64,000 nt of DNA from Anaeramoeba flamelloides (GCA_027625915.1 JANTQA010000033.1:5828001-5892000); one strand, 5' to 3'. Shown: positions 34,626 to 46,490, counted from the first letter of the stretch. Notes: generated by a model from the sequence alone, not told the origin. A program made the numbers and translations.

Positions 34626-35866
34626 CTCGTCTTGATTTTTTTTCAGAACAAAGGCACATAACCATGATAAAAAATTGATCATCTTGCATTGACTTTGAAT
34701 TGTCTTTCATACCATGTCTGCGATATATTTTGGTTTTGACTGCTTATTCTAAAGGAAGGTAATCTTGAAGAATACCAAAAACGATCATATTAACAAGACT
34801 AATATTTGGATAATAAATGGGAAAACATTTATGCTTCATTTTCTGAATCTTTTTTTTTTTTATCATAATATTCTTACAAAGAAATAGATTTGTAAACTTT
34901 GACTAATTTTTTTTTTTTGTTTTGTACAACTTTTGGTCTATTTTGGTGTATTCTTTTAGTAAATTAAGAAAACGAAAAAAAGCCAGATTTTAAAGAATTG
35001 AAAATAAGAAGTGTAATTTTATCACATTTAAATTTCAAAGGCCAGTTAGGAAAATTAGTAAAAAAATTATTAACAATTTAGTTGTTTCAAAATCAAAGAA
35101 AATGGTTTGTGTGCCTCAGCCAATATTGAATTTCAATTGTGTTGTTCAAAAGGTATAACTGTTTTGAGTGGATAAAAAAAAAAATTGAATTAAGGACTAT
35201 ATATCCAGATAAAAAGAGTGAAATTGTTGATAAAAACGTTCTTGAAAAAGTTCCTCAATCTCAGCTCAATTTACACACTGAGAATTTCTTTGACAAAAAA
35301 AAAATGGGAAATTTTCAAAATTCCAACAATTTTCACAAAAATTTAAACATTTCTGAGGATCATACCAAGATTTGATTTTTAGTATTTCATTCTTTCCATT
35401 TCAAATATCTCAATACAAAACATTTTCCCAAGCTGTTCTCAATATTTTTTACAGTTACTTTTACAAGTTTGAAATTTTTTAAAAATTTGTACTTGTACTT
35501 GAGAATCTCCTTACAGCCATCATTTTTTTCAAATTTTCATTCAAAAATCTATTTGAGCATTTTTTTTCTTGTTTTGTTGATTTTAATTTTGAAAATAGCA
35601 CTTTTTTTTGTCTAATTTCTTCAGAATGAAAATTCTTTTTGAGAATAAGTGAATGCAAAATAACACAATAACCAAGCATCCACCGAGGTGTGAGCATAGC
35701 CCTTAAGCATTCTTTTTTGTCAATTAATCGATCTTGTTGAAATATTTTCGTTTTGGGGATGAAAAATAATCAAGGCTCAAGAATCAAGATCCAGTGGATA
35801 AAATTGGAAAAGAAAAAGAAAAATTGTGAAGAAAAAAAAAGAAGTGAAAATGAAAAAAGACATTTA
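34626..35866. other. Spacer beside the TH1 gene, possible unplaced exons
   Basis: The patch 35102-35375 (+) has moderate complexity. A frame MVCVPQPILNFNCVVQK runs from 35102 into a GTATAA, and another frame runs 35139-35375. On the minus strand 35479-35697 is open. None resembles a known protein, and I could not build a convincing gene. Confidence 0.25.
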
Positions 35867-36469
35867 TTAATTTTTTTTCTTCCTCCTTTGGTAAACTTCA
35901 GTTGACACCCCTTCGTCAGTACTCCTAAATCTAAGTTCCCTAATGACTCCTTCTGAGGCTTGATAGTCAAAGTTGTTTTTGAATCTAACATCGATAGTTT
36001 TATTTAATTTTTTAGCGCATTCCAATAAGCAGCAAACAATTTCAGTTTTCCGAGAGGACACAATCAGGTAATCATACTCTTCGTCGACTCCTAATACAAA
36101 AAAGTTGTCTTCAAATGTTGAAAGGGTGATCGAACTCAGCTGAACAATGGAAATTTTCCTCAGGATTTGGAAAGACGATGGATTTAAATTATAAACATTA
36201 AGATCCGTGATTAAAAGCGCTCGTTCTTGCACTTTGTTACGCTTGTTGATTTTGGCAACAGTGTCACAAAAAATTACTTTTGTGTCCTTGTTTTTTTGCA
36301 TTAAATTCTTTACAGCTTTTTTGTTATCAATCCTTAAATAATTGCCATAGTATTCCTTCATGGCGGATGACCTTCTCCTTGATTTGTTTTGATCAAAGAG
36401 TTTGTTGATCTGAACTAATCTATCTTCACTTTTGTTTGTTTCTTCAGTTTTTTTTGTTTCATTGGTCAT
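35867..36469 (-). CDS. Stand-alone myosin-I tail homology 1 (TH1) domain protein, 200 aa
   Basis: On the minus strand from ATG 36469-36467 to TAA at 35867. The frame is open further upstream, but that extension only translates an A run and is unlikely to be coding. After a charged N-terminal tail, residues ~40-180 follow the Myosin_TH1 pattern: YYGNYLR, VIFCDTVAKINKRNKVQERALLITD, VYNLNP, ISIVQLSSITLSTFEDNFFVL and YDYLIVSSRKTEIV. In class-I myosins this domain binds acidic phospholipids and tethers the motor to membranes. Here there is no motor or IQ region, and none is visible within 5 kb upstream on this strand. So it is either a free lipid-binding module or the last exon of a gene whose other exons I missed. 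The basic C-terminal end (RRKKK) fits membrane contact. The domain call is strong; the exact role is not known. Confidence 0.82.
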   Translation of the reverse strand: MTNETKKTEETNKSEDRLVQINKLFDQNKSRRRSSAMKEYYGNYLRIDNKKAVKNLMQKNKDTKVIFCDTVAKINKRNKVQERALLITDLNVYNLNPSSFQILRKISIVQLSSITLSTFEDNFFVLGVDEEYDYLIVSSRKTEIVCCLLECAKKLNKTIDVRFKNNFDYQASEGVIRELRFRSTDEGVSTEVYQRRKKKN

Positions 36470-37619
36470 TTGGTTAGTTTTTTTTTTTTTTTTCTTTTTT
36501 TTGGAAGAGAAAATCTGTTTGTAAATAAAAAACGAGAAAAAATGAGTCAATGTACGTTTTTTCCAATTTCAACATACAGCAAATGTTTTCAAAATAAAAG
36601 TAGTGTTTCCTCGAATTGCTGTTCAAATCAAATTCTTCAAATTTAACAATTTTCCAAGATCAAAAAAGAAGTTTTCATTTTTCGAACCCTTGAAATTCCT
36701 TTTCTATTTGGTTTTTTCAAAAATAATGAGAAAAATCTTTGAGAAATTTTCAAATAATAATATCATTTTGGAACAGGATAATTAGAGTATGGTTATTTTC
36801 AAAAAGTGCTTACTCACGGTTTTAGAACAGTTGTCTAAAACTATCAAATTTACAGATTTTAATTGTTCCTGGAAAACTTGATAAAACTTTTTGTGCCAAC
36901 TGTATTAAAACAACAATTATTATTTTTCGACTTTCTTAATTATAAAAGCATAAAAATTCTTTTTTCAAACAAGTTAAAAAATTGAACAACAAAGTAAGTT
37001 CCAGTCAATACAGGAACATCATTTGGGAAAAAAAATGAAATTGAAAAAAAATCCAATAGGGTTTTTAATTGGGAAAATTAATAGATCCTTAGTAATTCAA
37101 AATAAGATCTAATAAATCTGAGAAAAAATCAATAAATAAAGACAAAATAAAATTAATCATATAAATAGTTTAAATACTGATCTGTTGATCTGGACTTTTT
37201 CTTTGATTGTTCTATTATTAAAAATTTGTACAAAAAATTGACTATATTTTGGAGATCTTTAAAACCGCTCAAACAATTTCAAGAATCAAAGAGATTTATA
37301 ATGTTTTTGTATATTGGTTTGAAAATAATATAATGAATTATACTTTGAAATAAATTAGTTTCTTCTATTAATTGATTGTATTTTTCGTTTTCAATAATTT
37401 TCCCAATTTAAAACCAAATAATTTCAATTTTTTCGAGTATATTTAATTATATTTTTTAAATAGACTATTTAGACTTTTTTTTTTAGTTAAGTGCATTTTT
37501 GGTGGATAGTTAATTTGATTTATACAGTGAAAAATAAAAAAATAAATCCTTGATTATTACAATTTCCATTTTTGTAAATCAATAACACCACTTTTAAAAA
37601 CAGTTTTTGATAAATAATA
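36470..37619. other. Spacer upstream of the TH1 gene
   Basis: AT-rich. An A run at 36481-36492 lies just before the TH1 start. Otherwise no frame, RNA or repeat is recognised. Confidence 0.35.
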
Positions 37620-38370
37620 TTTTGAAGGTTAACTAAACGAAAATTCAAAATTTTTTCACATCGTTCAAACGTTCCAAAGAATCACAATAATAAAATTTGA
37701 TTCAAATTGGAAATAAATGAAATTTTTATCAAATATGAAAATAATTTTTTCATATTTTAGTTTTTTTATATTCATTTCATTTTTTAAATTAGGCAACGTA
37801 TTTTGTTTCGTTTTTTCGAAATTTTTTCCCAATGATTGATATTATCTTAAAGTCAAGTTGTTTAAAATGGAAGAACTCAAATAAAATTAGTTGATGGTCT
37901 CTGATATTTGATCCATCAATAATTTTTGGTGAAATCTCCCATATTTCTAAATATATTTTTTTCAGGTCTCTCACAACAATTATTTTAAACCTCTTTATTT
38001 TTTCCACTCTTCATTCTTTTCTTTCTATCATTTTTTACAACTTCTTCATTTTTACTCTTTCTTGTTTGAAATAAAAATTAAGATTCAAATACTTCTGATG
38101 ACTATATCTATTTTAGATATACTTTGGAATTACTTTCTACAATTTCATCAGTATAAAAATCTCTCTTTAACAGATTATATGAAGTTTCATCTAACCTTTA
38201 ACAATAAATTAAATACATTTTTTTGTTTTACACTCTCCAAAATTTTTAACACACCAATAATTTATTTGTATTGAGAATTTTTTTTTTTTCTTTTGTCAGT
38301 ATTCTGATATATAAATAATTGTGAACCTTTCAATTAGTTGATGGTTTGAAATTTGGTATTTCTTTGAGAA
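37620..38370 (+). repeat. Interspersed repeat (family S, copy 2)
   Basis: Direct but diverged copy of 3830-4290, with an internal block of ~250 bp (about 37930-38190) that has no counterpart there. Shared landmarks are AAGTCAAGTTGTT, ATTAGTTGATGGT and CTCTCCAAAATTTTTAACAC. Class unknown. Confidence 0.5.
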
Positions 38371-41045
38371 TATCTGAAGGGAGTAGTTACATCATTAGGC
38401 ATGATAAAAATTTGATTGGGATGAGAGAAGAGTATTTTATTTTGGTGTTGTGTAATTGTAGATTCTCTAAAAATTTTTTAAAAGAATTCTTTGATTTTTT
38501 TTTTTTGGTAATATGTCCTTAATAAAATTAAGCACTATTTTTTTCTGATTAATATTTTTCGAAATCTAACCTTATAGCTTAATTCAATTAAACACTGTGA
38601 TAATTTTTTTTAGAATAAATACACTCTCAACTTTTGAATATCGAAAATATTTTTTGGAATTACTGTGCACTTTTTTATTTTTTTTTGAAAAATTGGGGTT
38701 GAGATAAGTTTGAAATCAAAGAATAAGTTAATATATTAAATTAGAATGCTTTTCCAGAAATTTTATCCTTTTAGTTTAACTTTTTTTTTATTTTACCATT
38801 TAAAACTAAAAAAAACATTTGAGGACCAAATTAGTGCCTTTTGTGAAAAGAAAATTCCCAGAATTTAGAATTTATTTTAGTAAATGAGTTAAAACAAGAT
38901 ACTGAATCTAAAAATATACATAATTTCAAGTTTGAATTCAATGATTTTGGCAAAAAAAGTTTTCAAGAAAAAGTTAAATTGAAACTTTATTTATTTTTAT
39001 TTTTTCTTTTAGTTTTTTTAATTGTATTAATGGAAATTATTTGATCAGTTTTTCATTTTTAGTGTTTTTTTGGGTCGTAGGGACATATAAAATAGCATAA
39101 AAAAAGAGAAAACTTGAAAAAATTGATTTGATTTTTATTCTGATTATAATACTTAGATTTTTTGGTAAAAGATATATTAGGATTCTTAGAATAAAACTTA
39201 TCATTATTTTTTGGTTTAAAATTTGATAGAATATAATCATTTTCACTTCCCTAATTCAACCAAATACAAGTGATTAGAACCCAAACCAGATATTTTTTGT
39301 GATAATAATTATTGGTTTTTGGAGCCCCCCTCTCTATTAGAGTCCTCATTCGTATTTCCTTTTGTGATTCTTAGAATTTTAATGTTGTTGTTCTATTAAA
39401 CAAGATCCATTTTTCCCAAATGCCACAGATAAAAAAATATTTCTTATTACTTTTTGTTGTAATGAAAAAAAAAAAACTCAAAAATGATAAAAAAATAACA
39501 AAAGAAAAAATTAGATGTCCGAATAGAATGTCGAGATAAAGATAAAAGATAAGTTATTCAACATTCGAAATACTATTTTAAGCAAAGAAACTAAACATTC
39601 TATTATGGCTATTTCTTTGAGACTTGGAAAAAAAAGTTTAAAAAATCTAATTAACAAAGTACTTTAAATAATAAAAATCAAGGATAAAAAACGAAAGTAA
39701 AAAATTTTATATTCGAATCCTCTTCAAAATTACAAAAAAGTGAAAATTTTTCCTTTACTGTGGCTACTCCCTAAAGGGACAAATAAACTAAAAAAATAAA
39801 TCTTCAAGTAAATTTAATAACAAATTAAAAAAAAAAATTACCCCATCTTGAAATGGAAAAATGGTGTAAAAAACTGATAACAACAATATAAACTTACTTT
39901 TTATGCTATTTTCAGAGATTAATTATCGTTTTTAAAAGTCTTATTCATTTTTCTCAATATAGTGAAAAGTTTAGAATTCAACATATTTCTGAAGTATTTC
40001 AAAAAATATTATAACCTTTGAAGGAAAAAAGAAATCTTAATATTTGTAAAGAGAGGTTTCCACAAATACACTTTAAAAATAAAACCTCTATTTTCAAAAA
40101 TAACATAGTTTAACTAATCTACTAAAATTTAAAAAAATTATGATAATTATTTTAAACTTGAAAAAAATATAATGTTTTGATTCAAAGAACAGTTCAAATC
40201 AATTTTTTCTCTTTATTGAATAATAAAAATCTGAGAAAAAACGAATTGTATAACCAAATTAAAAATTATCTCAAAACACTTTTTTTTATAACCTGGAAAT
40301 TTTCAACATATAATCTAAAGAAATACTTTTTAATTTGATTATTTAAAATCATATATGTAATTATCCAATCTTAATTTTTTCAGTGAATTATTTGTAACCC
40401 AAAGATTAAAAGTATAAAATGGAGTTTACAATTATTTCTCAATTTTTTAAGGAATTTCAAACAAAGACAACAAATTAAAATTGTTAAATCATATATAATA
40501 AAAAAATAATAGATATTATCAAATTACTGATTTTAATATAAAAATTTGTCCTTGTTTATATTACTTACATTTAAAAAAAAAAAATTGCCTAATATTTTAA
40601 ATTTCAAAATATTTTAATAAATATTTGAAAATAAAATAAAAGAAGAATTTTTTTTAGATCTTCAATGATTCAATATTTGATTTATTTCTATTGTATTTTT
40701 AATATAAGATTAAATTTTAGATATCACTTGTTCATACAAACTTTTAATAATTAACCAAAGGGAGATTTCTTCAAAATAAAATTTGTTTGTAAATTTTTTT
40801 TTTTCTAATTTGATCTAAAAATCCAAAAATCCAAACAAAAAGGCAGTATCTGGATTTTTTTGACTGAAAATATAATTGGGAACAATGAACTCGATTAAAA
40901 ATAATTAAATATATCTCTAAAGTTGATAAATAAAGTTGCATTAAGAGGTTTAATTGTACTCTGTGTAAAGAATTGCTCTATTACCTCTGGGGAAAAAAAT
41001 AAATAAGAGTTACTAGTCCCTAAAGGCTTACAATCACTCTAGTCT
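38371..41045. other. Spacer with a possible TTAA-like element
   Basis: No gene seen. The words CTAAAGGGACAAATAAAC at 39771 and GTTACTAGTCCCTAAAGG at 41008-41025 face each other like the ends of the element at 55745-56703, which would make a ~1.25-kb relative. Internal similarity was not found, so this is weak. Confidence 0.3.
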
Positions 41046-41573
41046 GAAAAAAAGATGCTCTTGTGTTGTTTGTGGCCACTTGTTAATTTGGTTCTTAGCT
41101 GATTTATCTTGTACTTGGTATTGGTTTTAATAGTGGTTCAAAATGGCAATTTTTGACAATTTATTTTTTTTTTTTTTCCGAAATCCAAACTGAAGAGTGT
41201 CAGATGACTATAATAGATCGGAACTTAAGTTATATAAAAATATGGTTTATGGGTTGTTGATTTAAATTTTTCATTTGGTTTGGTTTTATTTAGGAGCTTT
41301 TAAACAAAGAATTTTTTTCATTTAGTTAATTGAACGAAAAAAGTAAATGAAAATTTTCTTCTCCAACCAGAAAATCAAGAGTTATTCTTGAACACACCTA
41401 TCAATCTATTAATCTTACACTCTTCAATTCGGATTTCGGAAAAAAAAAAATAAATTGTCAAAAATTGCCATTTTGAACCACGATAAAAACCCATACCAAG
41501 AACAAGATCGATCTGCTAAGAAACAAATTAACATTCCACGACACCTTACACAAGATAATCTTTTTTCAAATTT
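41046..41573. mobile_element. Fold-back element with ~175-bp inverted arms
   Basis: The arms 41046-41221 and 41401-41573 are inverted copies. Shared blocks include TTGTTCTTGGTAT-like sequence, GTGGTTCAAAATGGCAATTT, GACAATTTATTTTTTTTT, CCGAAATCC and GAAGAGTGT. The loop is ~180 bp and non-coding. No target duplication was identified. Class unknown; an unusually long-armed MITE or fold-back transposon. Confidence 0.65.
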
Positions 41574-41923
41574 CAGGGATTGTGAACCTTAAATAAGATC
41601 CTTCGTCCAAAAATGAAATTTTGGTGTTCTAAAAATTTTGAATTGGAATTAATTTTATAAAGTTTTGTAATGTTTAAAACAATTACATTGTTTACCCAAA
41701 GCTAAGGAAACCAATTTACAAAATGGAAAAGGAAGAAAAACATATCCAAACCATCTATGAATTTTTCATTAATTGTTTTTGTTGAGTAACTTTTAAATAT
41801 TTATTGTGCCTTGGATTAAAAAAAGGGAGAAAATTGGGGTAAAATTTACAATAATAGGAATTTTACAGTACATTTAGAGATGAAACTTGGATCTAGAAGC
41901 ATTGTTTCAAAAACTAAAATAAC

Positions 41924-41952
<29 letters not shown>
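41924..41952 (+). repeat. Poly(A) run, 29 A
   Basis: Uninterrupted adenines, likely hypervariable. It sits ~175 bp downstream of the end of the minus-strand ACT-like gene; that gene reads the other way, so this is not its poly(A) tail. Confidence 0.7.
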
Positions 41953-41955
<3 letters not shown>

Positions 41956-42126
41956 AGATTTGAAACCAGGAAAGCTCTCTTTATTTTTCATGAATAAGAA
42001 CCATATTGGTAGTATAAGAACAAACTGTTCCTCAAGTTTGAAAAGATCGTATCTTGAAATAGAGAAAAAAAAAAAGAGAAAAAAGAGAAAAAAAAAGTGA
42101 AACAAAAGAAAAAAGTATCGGATCAT

Positions 42127-42372
42127 TTAGTGGTTGAAAACAATCCTTTTTACTTCAACCTCACCCATTTCTGTGATTTCTTTGAATAAGGTATCACGTT
42201 TTTCCCCAATTAATTCAAGAATAACGATTCCTTTTCCAAGTTCAGTTGAGACTTCATTTAAACCTAGTCTTGTTTTAATTGTGCATGGGTATTTTGTTAA
42301 TATTTGTTGAAGTTTCAGTGAATTTGTTTTTTCTAAATGGACAGCAACAAGGTGGTGATCTTCTTCAGACAT
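42127..42372 (-). CDS. Small ACT-like protein resembling the TM1266 hydrogenase-system regulator, 81 aa
   Basis: A complete single-exon frame, ATG 42372-42370 to TAG 42127-42129, with much higher G+C than its surroundings. The ~80-residue size and layout fit an ACT-type beta-alpha-beta fold: strand HLVAVHLE (residues 6-13), helix SLKLQQILTKY (18-28), turn TRLGL (34-38), strand KGIVILELIGE (47-57), helix DTLFKEITEM (60-69), strand VEVKRIVF (72-79). The pattern xxRxGxxx...G.xxLxLxG..D.xxxLxxxxxxxxxVxVKxxxF matches the TM1266 / iron-only hydrogenase system regulator family, which is mainly bacterial and often found beside [FeFe]-hydrogenase maturation genes. If correct, the host may use [FeFe]-hydrogenases and may have gained the gene by transfer. 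No hydrogenase gene is in the window. Another small ACT or NIL-like domain is possible. Confidence 0.5.
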   Translation of the reverse strand: MSEEDHHLVAVHLEKTNSLKLQQILTKYPCTIKTRLGLNEVSTELGKGIVILELIGEKRDTLFKEITEMGEVEVKRIVFNH

Positions 42373-42834
42373 TTGTAAGGTGAAATAGTGCTATTCAGAA
42401 TAAATAGTAGAAAAAAATAGTTAATAGAGATAAGCAATTCTGAGAAAAGAAAAAGAACTAAATAAAAAAAAAATAAAAAAAAAAAAAAAAAACTAAATGG
42501 AAGTGTTAATTACTTTTGAGAATTGGAAAATAAAAAAATGAATTTTTTTCATTAAAGATTTGACATTTTGAATTTTAGTGTGTTTTGTCTTTGAAAAGAC
42601 ACTATTTATGTAAACTTCCTTTTAAGTCAAAATGTTTCGTAGAATTTTTTCCATTCTTCTTTTATATTGGGTTTTGGTACAAATTGAAAAACATTTTGTG
42701 TTTAGTTATTGAAGATCAAAAACCCAAATTTTTGAAATCAATTTATTTTTTGGAAGAAGATTTATTCTTCTTAAAGAAACAACAAACCCAAAATAATAAA
42801 AAAATCACAGATTGGTACCTGTGAAAAAAATAGT

Positions 42835-43090
42835 CTACTAATTCCAAAATACTATTATTTTTCAATTAAAAAATGAAAATTTTTAGTTCACATTCCAAAA
42901 TATTTTTCTAATTTATAAGTGCAACTCAACCAGAAGATCTTTACAACATTGTTTAGAAATGATATTTAGAGACAATAAATTAAACTTCCTGAGTATACTT
43001 TAAGACAAATTTTTAACTCTGCGAATTTTATTGTAGCAGTAATAATTAATCTTCACATTGAAAATTGAAATAAACATTTTCATTTATTGA
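42835..43090 (-). repeat. Interspersed repeat (family U, reverse single arm)
   Basis: Reverse orientation of the repeat at 34430-34625 and matching the left arm at 58960. Landmarks are TATTTTTCAATTAAAAAATG, TTTAGTTCACATTCCAAAA and ATAAATTAAACTTCCTGAG. It lies ~460 bp upstream of the ACT-like gene's start. Confidence 0.55.
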
Positions 43091-43635
43091 TTAGAAAAGA
43101 ATAGCTTACAAATATCTTTTGTGAAAATCTAAAATAAAGAATATTTATAGACTCACCACTCCTATTCTTACTATATTTCTTTGTTAAAAAAGTGCTTACA
43201 ATTATTTTTGACAAAAGTTTATAAAATAAAAAAAATAGAAAAAAAAACTCAATTAAAATTGTTTTTTGTTTTGATTTAGAAATTTAAACTGTTATAAAGA
43301 ATCGATCACATACTTATCATTAACTTAAAAAAGATTCACTTATTTTTTTTTGAGGGTTTGTGTTTTTTATTTTAAAATAGCACGTAAATAGTATTTTGAG
43401 GATAATATTTACTAGATTTGTTTTTTGAACCTAACTATTAGTATCAAACATACAAAACATTGGGTTTTTATTTTTATTTTTTATTTTTTATTAATTGCCT
43501 TATTTCTCTCACAACATTTTTATTAGTATATTGACAAATTTTTCTGGGGGGGTTAAGATCCTCTAAACCATTTCCAATTATTTCATAATTTCCAGAAATA
43601 TACTATTATCGAAATAATGTATATAAATATTTATT

Positions 43636-44659
43636 CCCTGTTTCAAAATAAAAAGCGTGTTTTATTATTATAGAAGACCACTTTTTCAACTGAGTAAAAA
43701 AAAATTACAATAAACACTAATATAGTGTGTTATTGGTTTCTTAAAGTTCTATTACTTAAAAATAAATTCTAAAAATGAATTATCAAATTGGAAAATTTAT
43801 CTCTCAAAAAATTAGGAATGCAATTTTTATCAAAATTTTTATATCAATCGAAAATTTTCAAAAAAATAAGAAAATTACCAAAATTTTTAATAAAATTGCA
43901 TTCATAATTTAAACTTTTACTGAAAAAAATCAAGTTACTGATCTCTAAAATAGATTTTAACTGGGGTACGCTATTGAGTAGTAGCTTGGATGTTGCTTTG
44001 AAAAAGAGGAAAAAAAAACGAATTATTTCAACTATTTCCATAAAAGTGGGTCAAATTTAATTTAACATATATTAATTAAAATCAATCTTCAAAAAAGTGT
44101 TTAAATAAACAAAAATATTAACTATCATTGATTGATTCTGAAAATAATTCAATTTGTTTCTTAGTATTATATTCCGTAAATAAAAGCTATTAAATTTTCT
44201 GATCTCGATTTTATTGGATATTTTTAAGCGGTGAAATTGCTGTTTTATATTTTCTTTTTGATTGAAAAAATCATTTTTATAAATTTTTAGTCTGGACTAA
44301 ATTTTCAAATAGAATTGAAAATATAACTTCCTTTTATTGTTTAAAAAATCATTACACCCTTTCTATATTTCCAGTTTTTTTATTGAAATTGTTTTAGTGT
44401 TTCTACCAAAACAAGTGCTATTGGTTTTTATCCTTTTTTGGATATATTCCAAGTAACATATTTTGAAATAAATATCTTTGTCGTTGATTCAAAAGTATTA
44501 ATATTAAACTTTATTGGGGGTTGTTAATTAACAAACATGTCCACTAAATAAGATTGTTTTTTATGAAATGTAAAAAAAAATTCCCCACTTTTTTGGAATT
44601 ACCTTATATTTTGAAACATAGATTCTAGTTGTTGTGTACACATTTTTTTGATCACTGCA
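43636..44659. mobile_element. Tc1/mariner-type miniature element (family T2, copy 2), split
   Basis: 43636-44030 matches 918-1290 of copy 1 (TTTCAAAATAAAAAGCGTG, GGTTTCTTAAAGTTCTATTA). 44608-44659 matches its right end (TTTTGAAACATAGATTCTAG to GATCACTGCA). About 570 bp between them are foreign, giving a nested insertion. The extreme left end is lost. Confidence 0.58.
44034..44605. mobile_element. Element nested inside T2 copy 2
   Basis: It interrupts the T2 element between two parts that are adjacent at 1290-1305 in copy 1. Its ends are roughly inverted (TTCCATAAAAGTGGGTCAAAT against the reverse of ATTCCCCACTTTTTTGGAA). No coding frame. Exact ends and target duplication are uncertain. Confidence 0.42.
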
Positions 44660-45691
44660 CTTTTATATATTAAAACAAAAAAAATATCACATATAACAAT
44701 ATTTTTGACTTTCCCAAATTATCCAGCAAATATTTGAATCAAAATTCCATTCCCAAAAAAGTTTTTTTAATTTTAATTTCTTTAAAAAAGTAGTATGTGT
44801 TGAAAAGGCTTTTTTTCTAATCTTGGTTGAATTGGTAATATTTATTTTTTGTTTATCCCCAAATAAAATAGTCCAAAAAAAAAAAATAGTACGTTACATC
44901 AGTATTGTTTAGTCTGTCAACTTTATATTTCAAAAGGTTTGTTTTTGGAAAAAAGTTTTATTATGATTAATTCGAAAAAAATATTCAATCTAATATATAA
45001 TCATAAATAATACTTTAAATTTTCGTCCTGATCTAGCATTTATTAAGAAATACTGGAAAAGGGCCAAATATAAAAGCTCGAATATAAGGACTTTTCTTAA
45101 CATTGGTTAATTTTGAATATTCCCTATAGAATTAAAAAACCGAAAAAACTTGTGATAAAAAGATAAAAAATTGAAATCTTTAAGTGATTAACCTAACACC
45201 AGATTAGTTTTAAATTAAAATATTGAACTAAAAAGTCGATTTTATTCATTAAATTGGTTTAAATGACTTGAAAAATAATAAAAAATAGTTTAAAAAAGTA
45301 ATTAGAAGTTTTATTATTTAGGATCTCAAAATTAAAAATTGTTTATTTATGGATTTTTCTTAATTCATTTACAAAATATCAATATAGAAACCAAAAAAAT
45401 ATTATTCTAGTATTTAATAATACTATTTTGAAAACCAAAAACAAATATTTTTTTCTTTCTTTTTTAATTTCAAGTTCTACTTACTAATTATTAACCTAAA
45501 TAATCTAATTATCGTTTTGACGGTCTTTAATGGGGATAGGTATCACAAAATAAATCTCATTAGAATGTTTTTTGCTGCTTTTTTTAATTTTTTTCTCGAA
45601 AATTATGAATTTTAATCTAATTTTGGGTATTAAAGGGTTTAATAAACATGCCTATCGAATTCAGATTATCAAAATTCGATTTTAACTTAAG

Positions 45692-45892
45692 TACAGTCAG
45701 TTTCACTTTTAAGGGGTAAACTTTCAACGAAATTTAAGGCACAAAAAAATCTCAAATTAAGGCACAAAATTTGTAATTTTTTTTTTTTACAATTTATTTT
45801 TATTAGAATTTGAATTTTGTGCTTTAATTTGAGATTTTTTTGTGCCTTAAATTTTTTTGAAAGTTTGTGCCTCAAAAGTGAAACTGACTGTA
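45692..45892. mobile_element. Palindromic TA/CAGT miniature element (family T1, copy 5)
   Basis: A full ~200-bp palindrome, TACAGTCAGTTTCACTTTTA to AAAGTGAAACTGACTGTA, with TA at both ends. Together with 4797-4998 it is among the best-kept copies, suggesting fairly recent spread of the family. Confidence 0.75.
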
Positions 45893-46017
45893 ATATTAAA
45901 ATTTTGATGAACAACCTTATCTTCCCAGACTATTTTCATATGTTATTTTTACCATAATCTGGCTTTGATAAGTCCAAAAAATATATATGATTAAAGCCGA
46001 TGAAACGAGCATACCAT

Positions 46018-46180
46018 ACTGGTATTTGAATTTGAATAGGGACATAATTTCATTTTAATTTTCTATTTTCTTTTTCAAATAGAGACACAAATTACAATGT
46101 ACACCTTGTAACTCATCTATTCAAAAGAAAAATCTGGAAAAGAAAGTAAAATTTTTCTCATTTAGAATTCAAATATCAGT
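46018..46180. mobile_element. Small inverted-repeat element (family W, copy 1)
   Basis: 163 bp starting ACTGGTATTTGAATTTGAAT and ending AGAATTCAAATATCAGT. The arms pair over ~35 bp. Relatives lie at 46674-46826 and 57093-57338. Non-coding. Confidence 0.55.
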
Positions 46181-46254
46181 CTAAAACCATTGATTTTTTA
46201 TCCTTTGTTCCAATCCAGCCACTAAGACAATATACAATAGTATAATGAAGTTCT

Positions 46255-46490
46255 AATCAATTTTGAAAGTAAAGGTCTGGATATTTTTGGTGAATTATAA
46301 ATTAGGAATGCAAATAGTACAAAATTTTTCCTAATTTTCAAAACTTTTTCTTGAATTTTTGTTTTTTTGATAATAAAAATTTTCTTAGAAAATTAACTCT
46401 ATTTTTTTTCCTAATTTTACCATTTTATCCTTCATTTTGAGTCAAAATATCATTTTTAAATAATAAAACTTTAAGGAACCCTAACTATTT
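46255..46490 (-). mobile_element. Tc1/mariner-type miniature element (family T2, copy 3), internal fragment
   Basis: Reverse complement of about 1010-1220 of copy 1; shared blocks include GAAAGTAAAGGTCTGG and TTTATCCTTCATTTTGAG. Both ends are missing. Confidence 0.5.

Noticed and set aside
42585-42824. 79-codon plus-strand frame upstream of the ACT-like gene
   Set aside because: Phe/Lys-rich, no motif, AT content as in spacer.
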